DNA of 64,000 nucleotides from Amphirosellinia nigrospora (lineage: Eukaryota > Ascomycota > Sordariomycetes > Xylariales > Xylariaceae), in NCBI GenBank assembly GCA_004123355.1, contig SCHM01000002.1, forward strand, positions 434,001 through 498,000. The letters are read 5' to 3'. The position numbers were made by a program, and so were the translations under genes. This document shows, one piece after another, positions 1-15,700 of this stretch. The stretch's first letter is position 1. Every line of letters begins with the position of its first letter. The notes below the pieces were generated by a model. The model saw only the letters and a program-made list of their open reading frames with translations. It was not told where the DNA came from and searched no databases.

Positions 1-163
1 TTATTTTTTTAACTATTTGTACGAAAGCTAGGCTTTTATACGGAGAATTTTTTTATATAAAAAGAATTTTGCTATAATATACTATATAACTAAATTAAGC
101 GGACATACTAGCTTAACTTTATTATATAAATAACTAATAATAAATAATATTATAATTATAATA
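1..163 (+). repeat. Element B copy 1, 5' terminal repeat (truncated by window edge)
   Basis: It matches 24,972-25,197 in the same orientation, and 35,792-36,067 and 30,040-30,322 inverted. About 70 bases of its start lie outside the window. It contains two small inverted repeats: a GAAAGC/GCTTT(C) pair, and an AGAATT/AATTCT pair around an AT-rich loop. The interior begins near 164, where the least mutated copy reads CTGG followed by a T run. Confidence 0.75.
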
Positions 164-1078
164 TTAGTTTTTTTTTTTAGCTATAACGTACTTTTATATA
201 ATTATTTTTTTTAATATAAAAAATCTAAACGTAAAAAAATATTAAATATATTATATAATAAATATATAAATAAAAAAGCGCCTAATAATATATTAAATTA
301 TTATTTTCTTAAAATGCCCGGTGTTTATATAACCGTACGTAAAAAAAAAAGTTAGCAAATATAAATAAAAAGCTAACTTATATATAACTATTATATATAA
401 TTTTTTATTTAATTTGTTTAAATATTTTAAAAATTAAATAATACGTTGTTTTTATATTTATTATTATACGTAAATTAAATTATTTTTATATTGCTTTTCT
501 GTTTTTTTTTTTTTTTTTTTTTTTTTACGCGCATATATTTATATTTATATATATATATATATATATACGTATATATATATTTTATATATATGTTTTAATT
601 AATCTTATAAATTTATATAGTATTAAATCTAATAATTATTATATAATAAATATATATATTAATAATAATATTAATAATAGCACTAGTAATATTAATAATA
701 TTAATAATAATATTATTGTTATTATTATTATTATTATTATTATATAAAGTTTTTCGAGTTTTTTTAAATATTGTACTAATAAATAATTAAAGTAAAATTG
801 CTATTAATATTAATAATAACCGCTATAAAACTTATTAACTTTATCGGGGTCTTTTATTTACGCTTTATATTTTTTGCCCTTAGTAGTATTATATAGTTTT
901 AAAACTTTATATGCTTAAAAAATAGCGGCGCTATTAAAGTTTATAGCTTTTTTATTAAAAATTAAGTTTATAAAGTTTTTATATTAACGTTATATATAAA
1001 TATATATATATTTTTATTTATTATTTTATACGAATAATTTTTAGTATATGTTTTAGTTAATTTATTTTATTATATAAT

Positions 1079-1295
1079 TGCTACACTTTAACAAAGGGGG
1101 TGACCCCGCAGGGGGTCCCCACTATAAAGTGGAGCTTACTCCACTAATAAGTGGAGTTTAGTCCTATAGATTAAATAAAGAAGCTAGGGACTAAATAAAT
1201 CTCTTACTTTTAGCAGGAGCTTTATTTAATACTTGCTTTTTTTTTTATTATTTAATATAAACTTAATATTATATTATTTTTAGTAAAGCTTATTA
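1079..1295 (+). repeat. Element A outer copy, 5' LTR
   Basis: 217 bp, beginning TGCTACAC. It is the least mutated of the four LTR copies, with GC-rich blocks including G/C-run inverted repeats and a TGGAG/CTCCA hairpin. It matches 2,763-2,976, 11,342-11,555 and 18,630-18,846 in the same orientation. Confidence 0.88.
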
Positions 1296-2762
1296 AATAA
1301 TATAGTAAGTCTTATAATTTTTGTTTTTTAAGTTATTTTAGTTTTATTTTTTTTCGGCCGGCAGTTTATTTATATAGTTATTTCCGATCGCTTTAATAAT
1401 ATTTTGTACCGTTTTATAACTTTTATAATATTTTAAAAATATTTAAACTTTATGCTAGCTTATTTTATATCGATTTATATTTAATAAAATAAAAAAAGCT
1501 TAAAAAAGCTTATATTAATATTATTTTATATCGATTTATATTTTAATAAAATAATAAAAGCATAAATATTTTAATATTTATTTATTTAGAAAAAATTATA
1601 TTACTATTTTATAACTTTACGCAGTTTAAACAAAATATAATAGTATTAGTTTTTAATAATTTATATCGAATTAACTAGTTCTTAGCTTAGTATTAACGCT
1701 ACGATTTTTAATATTGCGCCGATTTAGTTATAACTAAATATTTACGCTTTAATATTATTTTTAAAATAGCTTTACTATTTTTATATTAACCGTATCCAGT
1801 TAAAGCTAACGTTTATAATAATACGCTATTATTTTATAACTTTAGCTATATTATACTTTAGTTTTTTTATACGTTATTTTATAACTTTTACGAAAAAACT
1901 AATTATTTATTTTTATTATAATTTATTATTATTTAATAACTTTAATAAATTTAGCAAAACTATTTATTTATATTATATTTAAATTATTATATAGTTTTAT
2001 TATTTAGTATAAAAGTATAAATTATAATAATTAATTAATTTATACGTTATAAAATAACTAATTATAAATACTATATATTTATATAATTACTTTATTTTAA
2101 AATTTACTTAGATTTTTATATTTATTATAGTATATTTAATTACGTTATTTTTAATAGGTTTTTCCGGTCGGCTATTTTATAAGTTATAACCGGAGCTTAT
2201 TTAAAATTTAAAACAAATATTATTATTAAAGCTAAATTAAAAAAAATTAATAGTTTATTTTAAAAGCCCGAAAGTTTTATAATTAAATATAAAGTTTTAG
2301 CTTTAATTAAAAACTTAATATTAAAGCTAATTAAAACTAGTTTTATATTAATATTATTATTTAAGCTTAATATATTATTATAAAGTTTAAACAACTTATA
2401 ATAGCTTTAGCAAAAAAACCTAGTAAAAAATTTATATTATTTTTTATTATATTTTATTAAGCTATAATATTTAGGCTAATATTACTGCTAAACTTTAATT
2501 TACCGCTAAAACTACTAGTAGTAATTAAATTTTTATTTATATTTTTAAAATAAAATACTTAAACTTTAATATATTAAAAAAAGCATAAAATATAGCTATT
2601 TATATTAAACCTTAGTATATTTTTTATTTTAAGCTTATTTATAATTTTAAAATAATAAATCGGGAATTTATTTAAAAGAATAATTTAAAAATAAAAATTA
2701 TTTGTTTATTTCTGATAAATTTAATAATAATACCCGAATATAAAATTATATTAAAAAAAAGT

Positions 2763-2976
2763 TGCTACACTTTAACAGGGGGGTGACCCTTGCAAGGGGT
2801 CCTTACTGCAAAGTGGAGCTTATTCTACTAATAAGTAGAGTCTAGTCTTATAGATTAAATAAAGAAGCTAAGGACTAGGTAAGTTTCTTACTTTTAGTAG
2901 GAGCTTTATTTAGTATTTATTTTTTTTATTATTTAATATAGATTTAATATTATATTATTTTTAGTAAAATATATTA
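2763..2976 (+). repeat. Element A inner copy, 5' LTR
   Basis: 214 bp. It starts TGCTACAC directly after AAAGT and is moderately RIP-mutated. The following interior has the same landmark as the outer copy: a T-rich run, then CGGCCGG. Confidence 0.88.
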
Positions 2977-5900
2977 AATAATACGGTAAGTTTTATAATT
3001 TTTGTTTTTTAAGTTATTTTAGTTTTGTTTTTTTTCGGCCGGTAGTTTATTTATATAACTATTTTTAATTATTTTAGCGATTTTACGTACTATTTTTAAT
3101 ATTTTTAGTATATAATAACGTTTAAACTTTACGTTAATTTTATTTTATATTAATTTTATATTTTAATAAAATAAAAAAGCTTAAAAAAGCTTGTTTAATG
3201 TTATTTTATATTAATTTAGTATTTTAGTAAAGTAATAAAAGTTTAAAATATTTTAATATTTATTTATTTTAAAAAAATATTATTATTTTAATATTTTATA
3301 TATTTTAAAAAAAATAAAAAATATTAGTTTTTAATAATTTATATCGAATTAATTAGTTTTTAGTTTAATATTAATATTACGATTTATATTATAGCTAAGT
3401 TTATATTTTAATATTATTTTTAAAATAGCTTTATTATTTTATATTAATTATATCTAGCTAAAGCTAACGTTTATAATAATATATTATTATTTTTATAATT
3501 TTAATATTATTATATTTTATTTGTTTAATAAGTTGTTTTTAAAACTTTTTATAAAATAGTTAAAAATTCTTTTTTTTATTAAAAGTTATTTATTATTTTA
3601 GCAACTTTAATAATATTAATAAACTATTTATTTTATATTATATTTTAAGTTATTTATAGTTTATTTATTTTTCGGTACGAAAATATAAATTATAATATTT
3701 AATTAATTTATATATTTATAAAATAACTAATAATAAGTAGTATTTAATTGCTTTATTTAAAAGCTACGCTTATTTTAAACAGTTATAATATATTAGTTAA
3801 CTATATTATTTTTTATAGGTTTTTTTTAGTTAGCTATTTTATATATTATATCTAAAGTTTATTTAGAATTTAAAGTAAATATTATTATTAAAATAAAGCT
3901 TAAAAAAATCGATAGTTTAATTTAAAAGCTAAAAAGCTTTATAATTAAGTATAAAATATTAATTATAATAAAAAATTCGATATTTAAACTAATTAAAACT
4001 AGTTTAATATTAGTATTATTAATTTTAATATATTATTATAATTATTTATTAATTAATTTATAATAGTTTTAGCTAAAAAATAAAAAGAGTAATATTATTT
4101 TTAGCTACGCTATATTAAACTATAATATCCGGATTTATATTATTATTAAATTTTAGCTTATTATTAAAATTTTTTATAATAATAAATTATTGTTATATTT
4201 CCGATATAAATTATTTAATTATTTATATATTAAGAAAAGTATAAGGCATAACTGCTTATATTAATTTTTAAGCTGTTTTTTTTTAGCTTTAATATATTTA
4301 AAATTTTAAAACGATAAGTTAAAACTTATATAATTTAATTAATTAGAATTAGATTTTAATAATTTAGAAATTATTTTTAAAAAGTTTAATAATAATAAAA
4401 AATTTAGAACTATATTTAAAAAAGTTTAAAAATAAACGATTATTTTAACGGTTTATTATTTAATTAGTTTTGCGAAAAAATATAGCTAAGCTTTTTAAAT
4501 ATATTATTAATATATACTAAAAAGTTAAGAATATTAAAACTATTTTAATAAAATTAGCTAATAAATAAAAATAATTAATAAAAAAAAATAAAGTTAAAAA
4601 CTAAAAGTTAAGCTTTAAGCTAACAAATTTTAGTTTATATATATTAAATATGTTTTATAAATATATAAATAATTATTATTTACGGACGTTATATAATTAT
4701 TATACGAAAAGTTTAATAGAATATATAGCGCGCTATTTATAAGTATATTAGCTATTATAATAATATAATTATAATTTATAATTTTTTAGGTTATAATATT
4801 AATAATTAATATTAAAACGTATTATAGCTAATAAAAATTATAGTATTAAAATAATTTAGTTATATTATTATAGCAAAAATAATTATAGTTTTAAGCTAAT
4901 AATTTTTAATATATTAATTTTATATCCGAATTATTATTTTTATTATTTTTATTTATATTTAACTAGTATTTTTATTAAATATATATAATTAAACTTTAAG
5001 CGTTCTAAGTAATATATATTTTATAATAATTTAATAATTTTAATATATATAGCGCTAGTAATTTATACGGTACTAAAAGTAGTAATATATATTAAGCCGA
5101 CTAAGGATATAAAATATTAATTTTTATATAAATATTTAAAAGATTTTTATATTTAAATATAGCTTGTATAATTTATAACGGTATATATTTAATATTTTTA
5201 GTACTTTTTAGTATTTTAAAAATTTTTACCCGAAAATAGCTAATATAAAGCTTTAATATATAGTTTAATTTATAAGTTTAATAGTTAGTAAAAGATTTTT
5301 AATTTTAGCTTTTTAAATAGTTTAATATAAAAAAGCCAAGTAAATTCTTTATATTATAAATAGTCCAATAAAGCTTAAGGATAAATAACTTTTAACGTTT
5401 AGTATTTAATTATATTTAAAACTTATTAGGGCGTTTTTATAGAAAATTTAATAATATAATAATAATAAGTAATAATAATTAGCGAGCTAAAATAATTAGT
5501 AATATTAATAAATTTTATGCTAACTATATAAATTATTTAAATTATACTACGTAATTTATAAGATTTTCGACGTAAAACTTTTATAAAATTAAGCAAATAT
5601 AATAAAATTATATTTAAAAATCTACTAATATTTTATATATAATAAACTAACGAAGCTAAAAAAAACAAATATAGTTAGTTTAACTTAAAATAATAATTTA
5701 ATAATAAAATATAATAATTTATAATAATAAGCTAATTTTTATAAATATTTTTATTTTATTAAACGTATTAATTTATTTTTAAAAAATAAAAATTAGTAAA
5801 AACTAATAATAATAATTATTATTTATATTTTAAACGTTTTTATTAAACTAGTTATTATATAATAAAATAATAAGCTAATAGTTTTAAAACGAACTATATA

Positions 5901-8900
5901 CGTAAAAAAATTAACTATAATTATTAATAGCTTTATTAATAAGTTCGTTATATAAGCTTTTTAAGCTATAAAATTGTTTAACTAATTATATTTTAAGCTA
6001 AATATTTTATTTATAATAAATAAGCTATAATTATTTTTATTTAGCAGAAATTATAATATATTCGAATAATAAAAACGCTAAATAAAAATAACTATAATTA
6101 ATATAATATTATAGTTTTTATTTAAATTTATATAATTTAAATATTAAGCAATTTTTAGTACCCGATTTATTATAAAATTATAAATATATATTTTAAGTTA
6201 TAAAAAAAAGCTAATTTTTTTATAGCTATTTATAAAAAATTTTAAAATAAATATATTAAAAATATAATAAACTTAAGCGTAATTTTAAATAAAATAACCG
6301 ATTTAATAAACATAAAACGAAAAAATAAAAATACTAAACTGCTAGCTTAAAAAAAAAAAGTTATAAACGAAAGTTTAGTTATAATTATAAGCGATAAAAA
6401 AAAAAATATAAAAAAAATACGTTAATTTTATTTAAAAAAAAAAATAATATTAACTTTATTAATAAAATAAAAACGATTTTTTTATATTTGTTTATTCGAT
6501 TTATAAATTAGAAAATAATAATAATATATTATTATAATAAACTATATAATATTTATAAATATTATAATAAAATATTTAATTTAATATATATATAAAACTA
6601 GTACGTTTATATATATAATATATAGCTAATCGAGCAAATTATATTTTAATTTTTTATGTAAAAAATAAACAAATATGTTTATATTACGCTATTTTATTTT
6701 ATTATAAATATATATTATTTTAAGTTTTATATAGCTAAAAATTTTATATAGCTATTTAAACGAAATAATATTTTATAACGTAAAAAAATATATTTAAAAT
6801 AATTAAACTAAATTAATCCCGATTTTACTAATAATTATATAAGCTTTTTAAGCTATATAAAATAAAAATAATATAAAAAAATTTTTAATAATTTTTTATA
6901 TTTAAAATTAATATTATGCTTAATAAAATAATAAAAATATTATTATTTGTTTTAATTTTAAAATAACGTAATATTATTATACGTAAGCTTTTAAATATTT
7001 TAAAATATATTATTATATATTATAAAAAAGTTAAAAGTATTAAAAAAAAATATAATATAAATATTAAGCTATGTTTTTTATTATATTATAAAAAAAAACT
7101 AATAGTTTTTTATTTTAATAGTTATTAAATTTATATAAATATTTAAAAATAATATTAAGCTTAAAATATTATTATAATAATTTTTTAGCTTATAAAAGCT
7201 ATAATTAATTATAAAAATTAGTAAATAATATTTGCCGGTATAAATAATTACGAAATATTTTTTAAAGTATATTTTTTATATAATTATATATATAAATAAT
7301 TTTATTTAAAATATATTTTTTAAATTTAATATTATTAAAATATTAGCTATTTATATATTTTTGCTATTTAATCGAATTTTTTTTAAATTTTATATAAAAA
7401 AAAATAGCTATTATTATTAAATTTATTATATTATTAATAGTAGTTATAACTAATTTTTCGCTAAAAAAAAAAGTAATATTAAAAATATTTACGTTAAATT
7501 TATTTTTAAATAAATTAATATTAATTTTAAACTTATAATATAAAAAAGTTATTTAAAAGTTATAATAATATATTATAATTATAATATAGTTAAAAAATTA
7601 AGCTTAAATATAAGCGCTTTTTAATTAATAAATATTAATTTATTAATAATAAAATTATAATACTAAAATATAAGTTTTAGTTAATTTAAAATATTTATTA
7701 TTTTAGCGTTAATAAAAACTTTTTAATAACTTTTATATTTAAAATAATTATTACTAGAATATATTTAATTATTTAAAAAAAAAGCATAATAATAATTTTA
7801 ACTAATATAGCTAATATTATTAATATATTAAAAAATAATATATTTATAAAAAAAAAAGCATTTTTATATTAAATATAATTTATTTTATAGTTAAAATATA
7901 AATAAAATAAAGTTTTAAAAAAATATTAATAATAAATAAAAACTTAAAATTTTAATATTATTTCGACTTTTAATATTTATAAATTAAAAAATCGAAAAAA
8001 TAATTATATTAGTAAATAATAATTTATATTAAAAATAATTTAAAATTATTAATATTTTTAAACTAATTAATAATATATTTAAAATTTAAACTAATTAAAA
8101 ATTATTAATATATTTATTAATAAATTAATAAAAATTTTTTTAATAAATAATTAATAAAAAATAAAGCTAAATAGTTGCTTATATTTATTATTTATTTATA
8201 ATTAAAAAGCAATTAATATTATATTTAATAAACTATATAATTAAAGTTATATAAAATAGTTAATAGTTTAACTTTTTTATATATTTTTTTTTATTATATA
8301 AATTTAAAAAAAAAATAATTTTATTTATAACTAATAATTAATTATACGTTTTAAATAAAATAGTAATTTTAAATAATTATTATTTATTATAATTTAAATT
8401 ATTAAGTTTATTTATAGTAAATTTTATAAAATAATAATAAATATTATTTTTTTTTTATTAGTTCGGCGTTTATTTGGACTATTATAATTATTTTATAATA
8501 ATTAACTATTAAAAAATTAAATAATTAATATTATTTTAATAAGTTTTTATAATTTATTAATATTTAATAATATTTTATAAATAAAAAACTTAATTTTTTA
8601 AAAATTTTATTATATATTTATTAATAATTATTATTTTTTCGGATATTATTAAAAAATATTTATTTTATTTATACTATTTTAAAATATTTCGTTTTTATTA
8701 TATTTTATTATTTTTAAAAAATTTTTTTTGCTTATTTTTTTATTAATTTATTAAGCTTTAAATAAACGTTTTTAGCTATTTAATTATTATTAAATAATTA
8801 GCTATTTTTAAAACTTAAAGTTTTTAAACTAGCTTAAAGCGTTAAAATAATACTTTAATAGTAGTAAATTTTTATATAACTTTTTTTATATATATAATAT

Positions 8901-10559
8901 ATAAAACTTTTATAGCGTTAAAAAAAAATTATTTATAAAAAATATAAATTATATATTTATAAATAATTTTAAAAAATAATAAGCTTATTATTAATTTATT
9001 TATTATAAGCCGACCGAAAAAAAAAAGCTTTTATTTAAAGCTATATAAAATTTAATTTATAGTTATATTTTTTTTATTATTATAATCTAGCTCGGCAATT
9101 ATTTATATAAATAAAATAATTTTTAAAAAAAAGCTTTAATATTATAGTTTTTTATTTAAATAAAAACTACTAATAAAATTTTAATATATTTATCCTAAAT
9201 ATTTAAATATACTAATTATATTTTAATTATTACTTTATAAATACTAAATTATATTATAAACTTTTTAAATTAAAAGTTATATATAATATAAATATATAAA
9301 AAGTTATATATTATAATTAAAGCTACGTAAAACTTTATTATAATATTAACTAATTATTTTATAATTAAAAATATTTTAAATTAAATTAAGCTTAATATTT
9401 ATTAATCGGGCTAATAAACGTTTTATTAATATTTTTATTTATTTATTTAGTATAAATTATAAATATATTATTTATTTAATAAATTAAATTTTATTTTTAA
9501 TATATTAAATCGACTTTATATTATATTTAATTAAATAAATAATAATAGTTAAAAATAATTAAATAAAAAACTTATTTTAAATTAAATTTAATTAGTTAAA
9601 TTTATTATAAAAATAATCTTTAAAGCTATATTTAATAAAACAATAAAAACTAAAATTATTGCTAATTATAATAAAAACTTTAAATATTATTATATTATAC
9701 GTGTTATTTATAAAAATAATAAATTATTAATAAAATATTTTCGCGCTTTAGCTATTTATTTATAATTATTAAAGATTTTTTATAATATAAATAAAAAAAG
9801 CAAATATAAATTGTATATTTTAATAAATAGGTATATAAGTTTATATAAATAGCTTATAATAATAAATATTATTTCGGTATATAATATATATTAAAAGAAT
9901 TAAAACTTTATATTATTTATTTAAAAATATATAAAATAATTTATATTAAATATTATAATAATTATAAAATATATTATTAGTTATAAAAACTTTATAATAA
10001 TTATTAGCTTATTTGTTTTAAAAATACTAAGCTTATAAAAACTATTTTATTTAATTTTATTATTAGTTTTTTAAAATTTTTCGGTAAATATATTTTAGTA
10101 AATTAAAAGTTATAATATTATAATACGCTAATATTTATATAATATATTTTAAAAAAAACTTTGCTTATTTTAATAATAAAAAATATACTATAAAAAATTA
10201 AGCAGCTATATTAGTTATATAGCTATTATTAAACGATTAAATTATTTATTAGTATTATTTTAAATTAAAATTATAAATTTATTTAACTTTTAAAAAAGTT
10301 TATAAAAAGTATAAAAAGCTAAGCTTTTTATAATTATTATTTATTACTTTTAAAAAAATTTTTTTAAACGAAAAACTAAACTATAAAATTATTATTTAAT
10401 ATTATAACTTTAAATATTTTAAAAGTAATTAAATTAATTTATTTTTATTTTTATAATAAAATCTTAATAATGTTTATTTAGATTTATTAATTTTATTTTA
10501 TAAATAGCTGTTTAGTTTAATTTTTTAAACTTAATAACGTATTAATAAAAGTTAATATT

Positions 10560-10870
10560 ATTAAATATAAAAACTTATATTTTATACGTAAATATTTACG
10601 TAAAAATACTAAATTAGCTATAGATTTTATTTTATTAAAAGCTAAATAATATTATAATTAAAATATAAGCTAATAAAATTTAAAAAAAAAATAAAATATA
10701 TTTACGGCTATATTATAATTATTATTTTTTAAATAAGCTTTTTAAAAATTTTTTAATAATATGCTAGTTTTTAAAAAATTAAAAATTAAATTAAACGTTT
10801 TATTTATAAACTAGATTTTTTTAAAACTTTTAAAATATTTTATTATTTTTATTATTTATTTATTTTTTAA
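10560..10870 (+). pseudogene. Inner Element A: integrase C-terminal remnant
   Basis: Read on the + strand, this is the mutated twin of 17,850-18,180, about 0.5 kb before the 3' LTR. The frame retains a recognisable leucine/lysine-rich end of the type RLAYxLDLPxxxKIHPVIS that closes Ty3/gypsy integrases. The residues are altered by C-to-T changes and the frame is interrupted by stops. It is non-functional. The family assignment rests on my reading of this short conserved pattern. Confidence 0.55.
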
Positions 10871-11341
10871 ATAAAATAGTAAGGATTTTTTTTATTAATA
10901 AATTTTTTTTTTAGTTTAATTTTTAATAACTAATTTAATTTTAAAAAAAACGGTAATTTTTTCGAAATAAAAACTATTTTATAATATTAACTAAACTATA
11001 GTTATATTAGCTTTTAATATTTAATAAAATAAAAAGCTATAATTATAAAAATAATAATAAAAATTAAAATAATAATTAAAAAACTTTAAAAATTTAATTA
11101 AAAAATATTAGTTTTAATAAATAATAAATTTAAAATCGAAAAAAAAAAAAAAAAAGCTATAGCTATTATAGCTTAGCCGGTAAATAACCTTATAGTTACC
11201 CCCGGAAAGTAAACTTTGCTATAAAATAATTAAATTAAAATAATAAATTTATATTAATAAATATTTTAATATTATATATTAGCTTAAATATAGTACTAGA
11301 GTTATTAAAAGTAATAATAGTTTTTTTTTAAGGCTAGTATT

Positions 11342-11555
11342 TATTATATTTTAATAAGGGGGTGATTTTTGTAAGGGTCTTTATTATAAAGTAAAGCTTA
11401 TTTTATTAATAAGTAAAGTTTAGTTCTATAAATTAGATAAAGAAGCTAAGGACTAGGTAAGTTTTTTACTTTTAGTAGGAGCTTTATTTAGTACTTGTTT
11501 TTTTTTATTATTTAATATAAACTTAATATTATATTATTTTTAATAAAGCATACTA
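11342..11555 (+). repeat. Element A inner copy, 3' LTR
   Basis: 214 bp. It is the most mutated of the four LTRs: its first bases read TATTATATT where the other copies read TGCTACACT. All of these differences are C-to-T or G-to-A. It ends TA directly before AAAGT. Confidence 0.88.
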
Positions 11556-12639
11556 AAAGTTTAAACAAATAAATAATTAGTTTAATATTATTATATATTA
11601 AATAATAGCTTAAAAAAACTTGTTTATTTTATTAATAAATATTATTAATATAAACTAAAAAGTTAAAAATATCGAATTAATATTAGCTAAGCTAGCTATA
11701 AGTTAAAATAAATTAAAAAAAAGTTTTAGAATTAAAACTAAAAATTAATTTTTAAATTAACTTTTAAGCTAATAAACCTTAGTTTATTTATATATTAGGC
11801 CGGTTTTATAAATATAAATATAAATACTATTAATAAATATTACGCGTTTATTACATAAACGATTTAACTAAATATATAAATCGCCGCTAGTAAATACGCT
11901 AGCTATAGCTACTATATAATTATAACTAGTATATTTTTTTAGTAAAAGCGTTAATAATTAGTATTAAAATATACTACTGCTAGCTAAACAATTATAATAG
12001 TATAATAACTCGATAATATTATTATAACAAAAACAACCGTAATATTAAACTAATAATTTTTAATATATTAATTTTATTTTTAAATAGTTATTTTTATTAT
12101 TTTTATTTATATATTAACTAGTATTTTTATTAAGTATATTAATTAAACTTTAAACGTTTTAAATAGCGTATATTTTATAATAACCCGGCGTTTTATATAT
12201 ATAACGCTAGCAACTTATATAATATTAATAATAATAATATATATTAAACCGACTAAAAATATATAATATTAACCTTTATATAAATATCCGAAAAATTTAT
12301 ATATTTAAACGTAGCTTATATTATTTATAAAAAGTATATATTTAATATTTTTTATGTTTTAAAGTATTTTAAAACTTTCGCCCGAAAAATATCCAATATA
12401 AAGTCTTAACGTACGATTTAATTTATAAGTTTAATAATCGGTAAAAAACTTTTAACTTTAATTATTTAATTAGTTTAATATAAAAAAACTAAATAAATTT
12501 TTTACTTTATATTAATAATCTAATAAAACTTAAAAATAAATAGTTTTTAATGCTTAATATTTAACTATATTAAAACTTATTATTAAAGCACTTTTATAAA
12601 AATCTTAATAATAATAATAATAATAGCAGTAATAGTAAT

Positions 12640-12770
12640 ACTAGCGAACTAAAACAACTAAATAAACTAAATAAACTTTTCGTCGATTACGCGAACTATA
12701 TAAACCGTTATACCCGCTGTATAACCTAAAGGATTTTTAACGTAAAACTTTTACAAAGTTAAGCGGAATA
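12640..12770 (+). pseudogene. Outer Element A: gag-like coding remnant
   Basis: A + strand frame around 12,670-12,760 has ordinary amino-acid composition (a DYANYINRYTRCIT-like stretch) and is broken only by TAA codons. Those stops are explained by CAA to TAA. It lies in the 5' half of the element, where gag is expected. The gag assignment comes from position, not from a recognised motif. Confidence 0.4.
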
Positions 12771-15700
12771 TAATAAAGTTAATATTTAAAAAAAAGTTAA
12801 CTAATGTTTTATAATATAATAAACTAATAAAATTAAAAAAAGCAAACATTAGTTAGTTCGACCTAAGATAAAATAATCCTAATAATAAAAATATAATAAT
12901 TTATAATAATAAGCTAATTTTATAAATATATTTTATTTATAAAACGTATTAATTTATTTTTAAAAAATAAAAAGTTAATAAAATAATAATAAGCAATTAT
13001 TATTTATATTTTAAATACTTTTATTAAAACTAACTATTATATAATAAACAATAAATTAATAGCTTTAGAACGAACTAATATATATAAAAAAAATTAACCG
13101 CAATTATTAATAGCTTTATTAATAAATTCGCTATATAAGCTTTTTAAACTATAAAATTATTTAACTAATATATTTTAAGCTAAAATATTTTATTTATAAT
13201 AAAATAGCTATAATTATTTTTATTTAGTAAAAATTATAATATATTTAAATAATAAAAACGTTAAATAAAAATAACCGTAATTAATATAATATTAAGTTTT
13301 TATTTAAACTTATATAAACTTAAATATTAAACAATTTTTACTAGTATTTAAATTTATTATAAAATTAATAAACTATATATTTTAAATTATAAAAGTAAAG
13401 CTAATCTTTTTAATAGCCGTTTATAAAAATATTTTAAAAATAAACTATATTAAAAATATAATAAACTTAAATATAATTTTAAATAAAATAACCGATTTAA
13501 CAAATATAAAAAAAAAAATTAAAAACGTTAAACTGTTAGCTTAAAAAAAAAAAGTTATAAATAAAAGTTTAGTTGTAACCGTAAATATAACTAAAAAAAA
13601 AATATAAAAAAAAATATACTAATTTTGCCTAAAAAAAAAAAAATACTAACTTTACTAATAAAAATAAAAACAATTTTTTTTATATTTATTTAATCTACGA
13701 ATTAAAAAATAATAATAATATATTTATTATAATAAACTAATAATATTTATAAATATTATAATAAAATATTTAATTTAATATAATATAAAACTAATACGTT
13801 TATATATATATATAGTTAATCGAACAAATTATATTTTAGTTTTTATATAAAAAACAAACAAACATATTTATATTATGCTATTTATTTTTATTATAAAATA
13901 TATTATTTTATTACTTTAAATCTTATACGGCTAAAAATTTTATATAATTATTTAAACAAAATAATATATTTATAACGTAAAAAAATATACTTAAAAATAA
14001 CTAAGCTAAATTAACCCCGATTTTACTAATAGTTATATAAACGTTTTTAAACTATACGAAATAAATAATAATATAAAAAATCTTTTAATAATTATTTTTA
14101 TACTTAAAAATTAATATTTATATTTAATAAAATAATAAAAATATTATTATTTATTTTAATTCTAAAGTAAAACGTAAATTATTATATATAAGCTTTTAAA
14201 TACTTTAAAATATATTATTATATATTATAAAAATAAAATTAAAAATATTAAAAAAAAAATAAATATAAGCATTAAGCTACGTTTTTTATTATATTATAAA
14301 AAAAAACGCTAATAATTTTTTATTTTAATAATAGTTATTAAATCTATATAAATATTTAAAAATAATATTAAGCTTAAAATATTACTAAATAATAATTTTT
14401 TTAGCTTATAAAAACTATAATTAATTATAAAAATCGGTAAATAATATTTATTAATATAAATAACTATAAAATACTTTTTAAAATATACTTTTTTACGTAA
14501 TTATATATATATAAAATAATTTTATTTAAAAATATATTATTTAAACTTAAATATACTATTAAAATATTAGTTATTTATATATTTTTACTATTTAATTGAA
14601 ATTTTGCTTTTAAACTTTTATATAAAAAAAATAGCTGCTATTATTAAATTTACTATATATTATAATAATTATAACTAACTTTTCGCTAAAAAAAAAATAA
14701 TATTAAAAAATACTTGCGTTAAATTTATTTTTAAATAAACTAATATTAATTTTAAACTATATAATATAAAAAATTGCTTAAAAGCTATAATAATAGCTAT
14801 AGCTATAACTATAATTAAAAAATTAAGCTTAAATATAGGCGCTTTTTAATTAATAAATATTAATTTCGCCGATAATAAAATCGCTAATATTAAAATATAA
14901 GTCCTAGCCGATCTAAAATACTTATTACTTTTAGTATTAATAAAAACTTTTTAATAATTTTACGTTTAAAGTAATTATTATTAGAATATATTTAACTATT
15001 TAAAAAAAAATATAATAATAATTCTAATTAATATAACTAATATTATTAATATATTAAAAAAATATAATATATTTTATAAAAAAAAAAATACTTTTATATT
15101 AAATATAATTTATTTTATAATTAAAAATATAATATAAAATAAAATTCTAAAAAAAATATTTAATAATAAATAAAAACTTAAAATTTTTAATATTACTTTA
15201 ATTTTATAGTATTTATAAATTAACTAAAATCGAAAAAATAATTATATTTAATAAATAATCGATTTATATTAAAAATAATTTAAAAACTATTAATATTTTT
15301 AAACTAATTAATAATATATTTAAAATTTAAACTAATTAAAAATTATTAATATATTTATCGATAAATTAATAAAAATTTTTTTAATAAATAATTAATAAAA
15401 AATAAAGCTAAATAATCGTTTATATTTATTATTTATTTATAACTAAAAAATAATTAACGTTATATTTAATAAACTATATAACTAAAGTTATATAAAATAA
15501 GTTAATAGTTTAACTTTTTTTATATATTTTATTTTTATTATATAAATTTAAAAAAAAAATAACTTTATTTATAATTAATAATTAATTTATACGCTTTAAA
15601 TAAAATAATTTTTAAATAATTATTCGTTTTTATTATAATTTAAAATTATTAAGTTTATTTATAATAAACTTTATAAAATAATAATAAATATTATTTTTTT

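Larger units (their letters stand above)
2763..11555 (+). mobile_element. Element A inner copy: same gypsy-type family, inserted into the outer copy
   Basis: 8,793 bp, with LTRs 2,763-2,976 and 11,342-11,555 and a perfect 5-bp duplication AAAGT (2,758-2,762 and 11,556-11,560). The sequence after the 5' LTR (2,977 on) repeats the outer copy's 1,296-2,757. The sequence after the 3' LTR (11,561 on) resumes the family sequence at a point equivalent to about 4,440-4,455 in this copy. This proves insertion of one family member into another about 1.46 kb inside its 5' LTR. An integrase C-terminal remnant lies near 10.56-10.87 kb. All frames are broken by RIP-type stops. Confidence 0.9.
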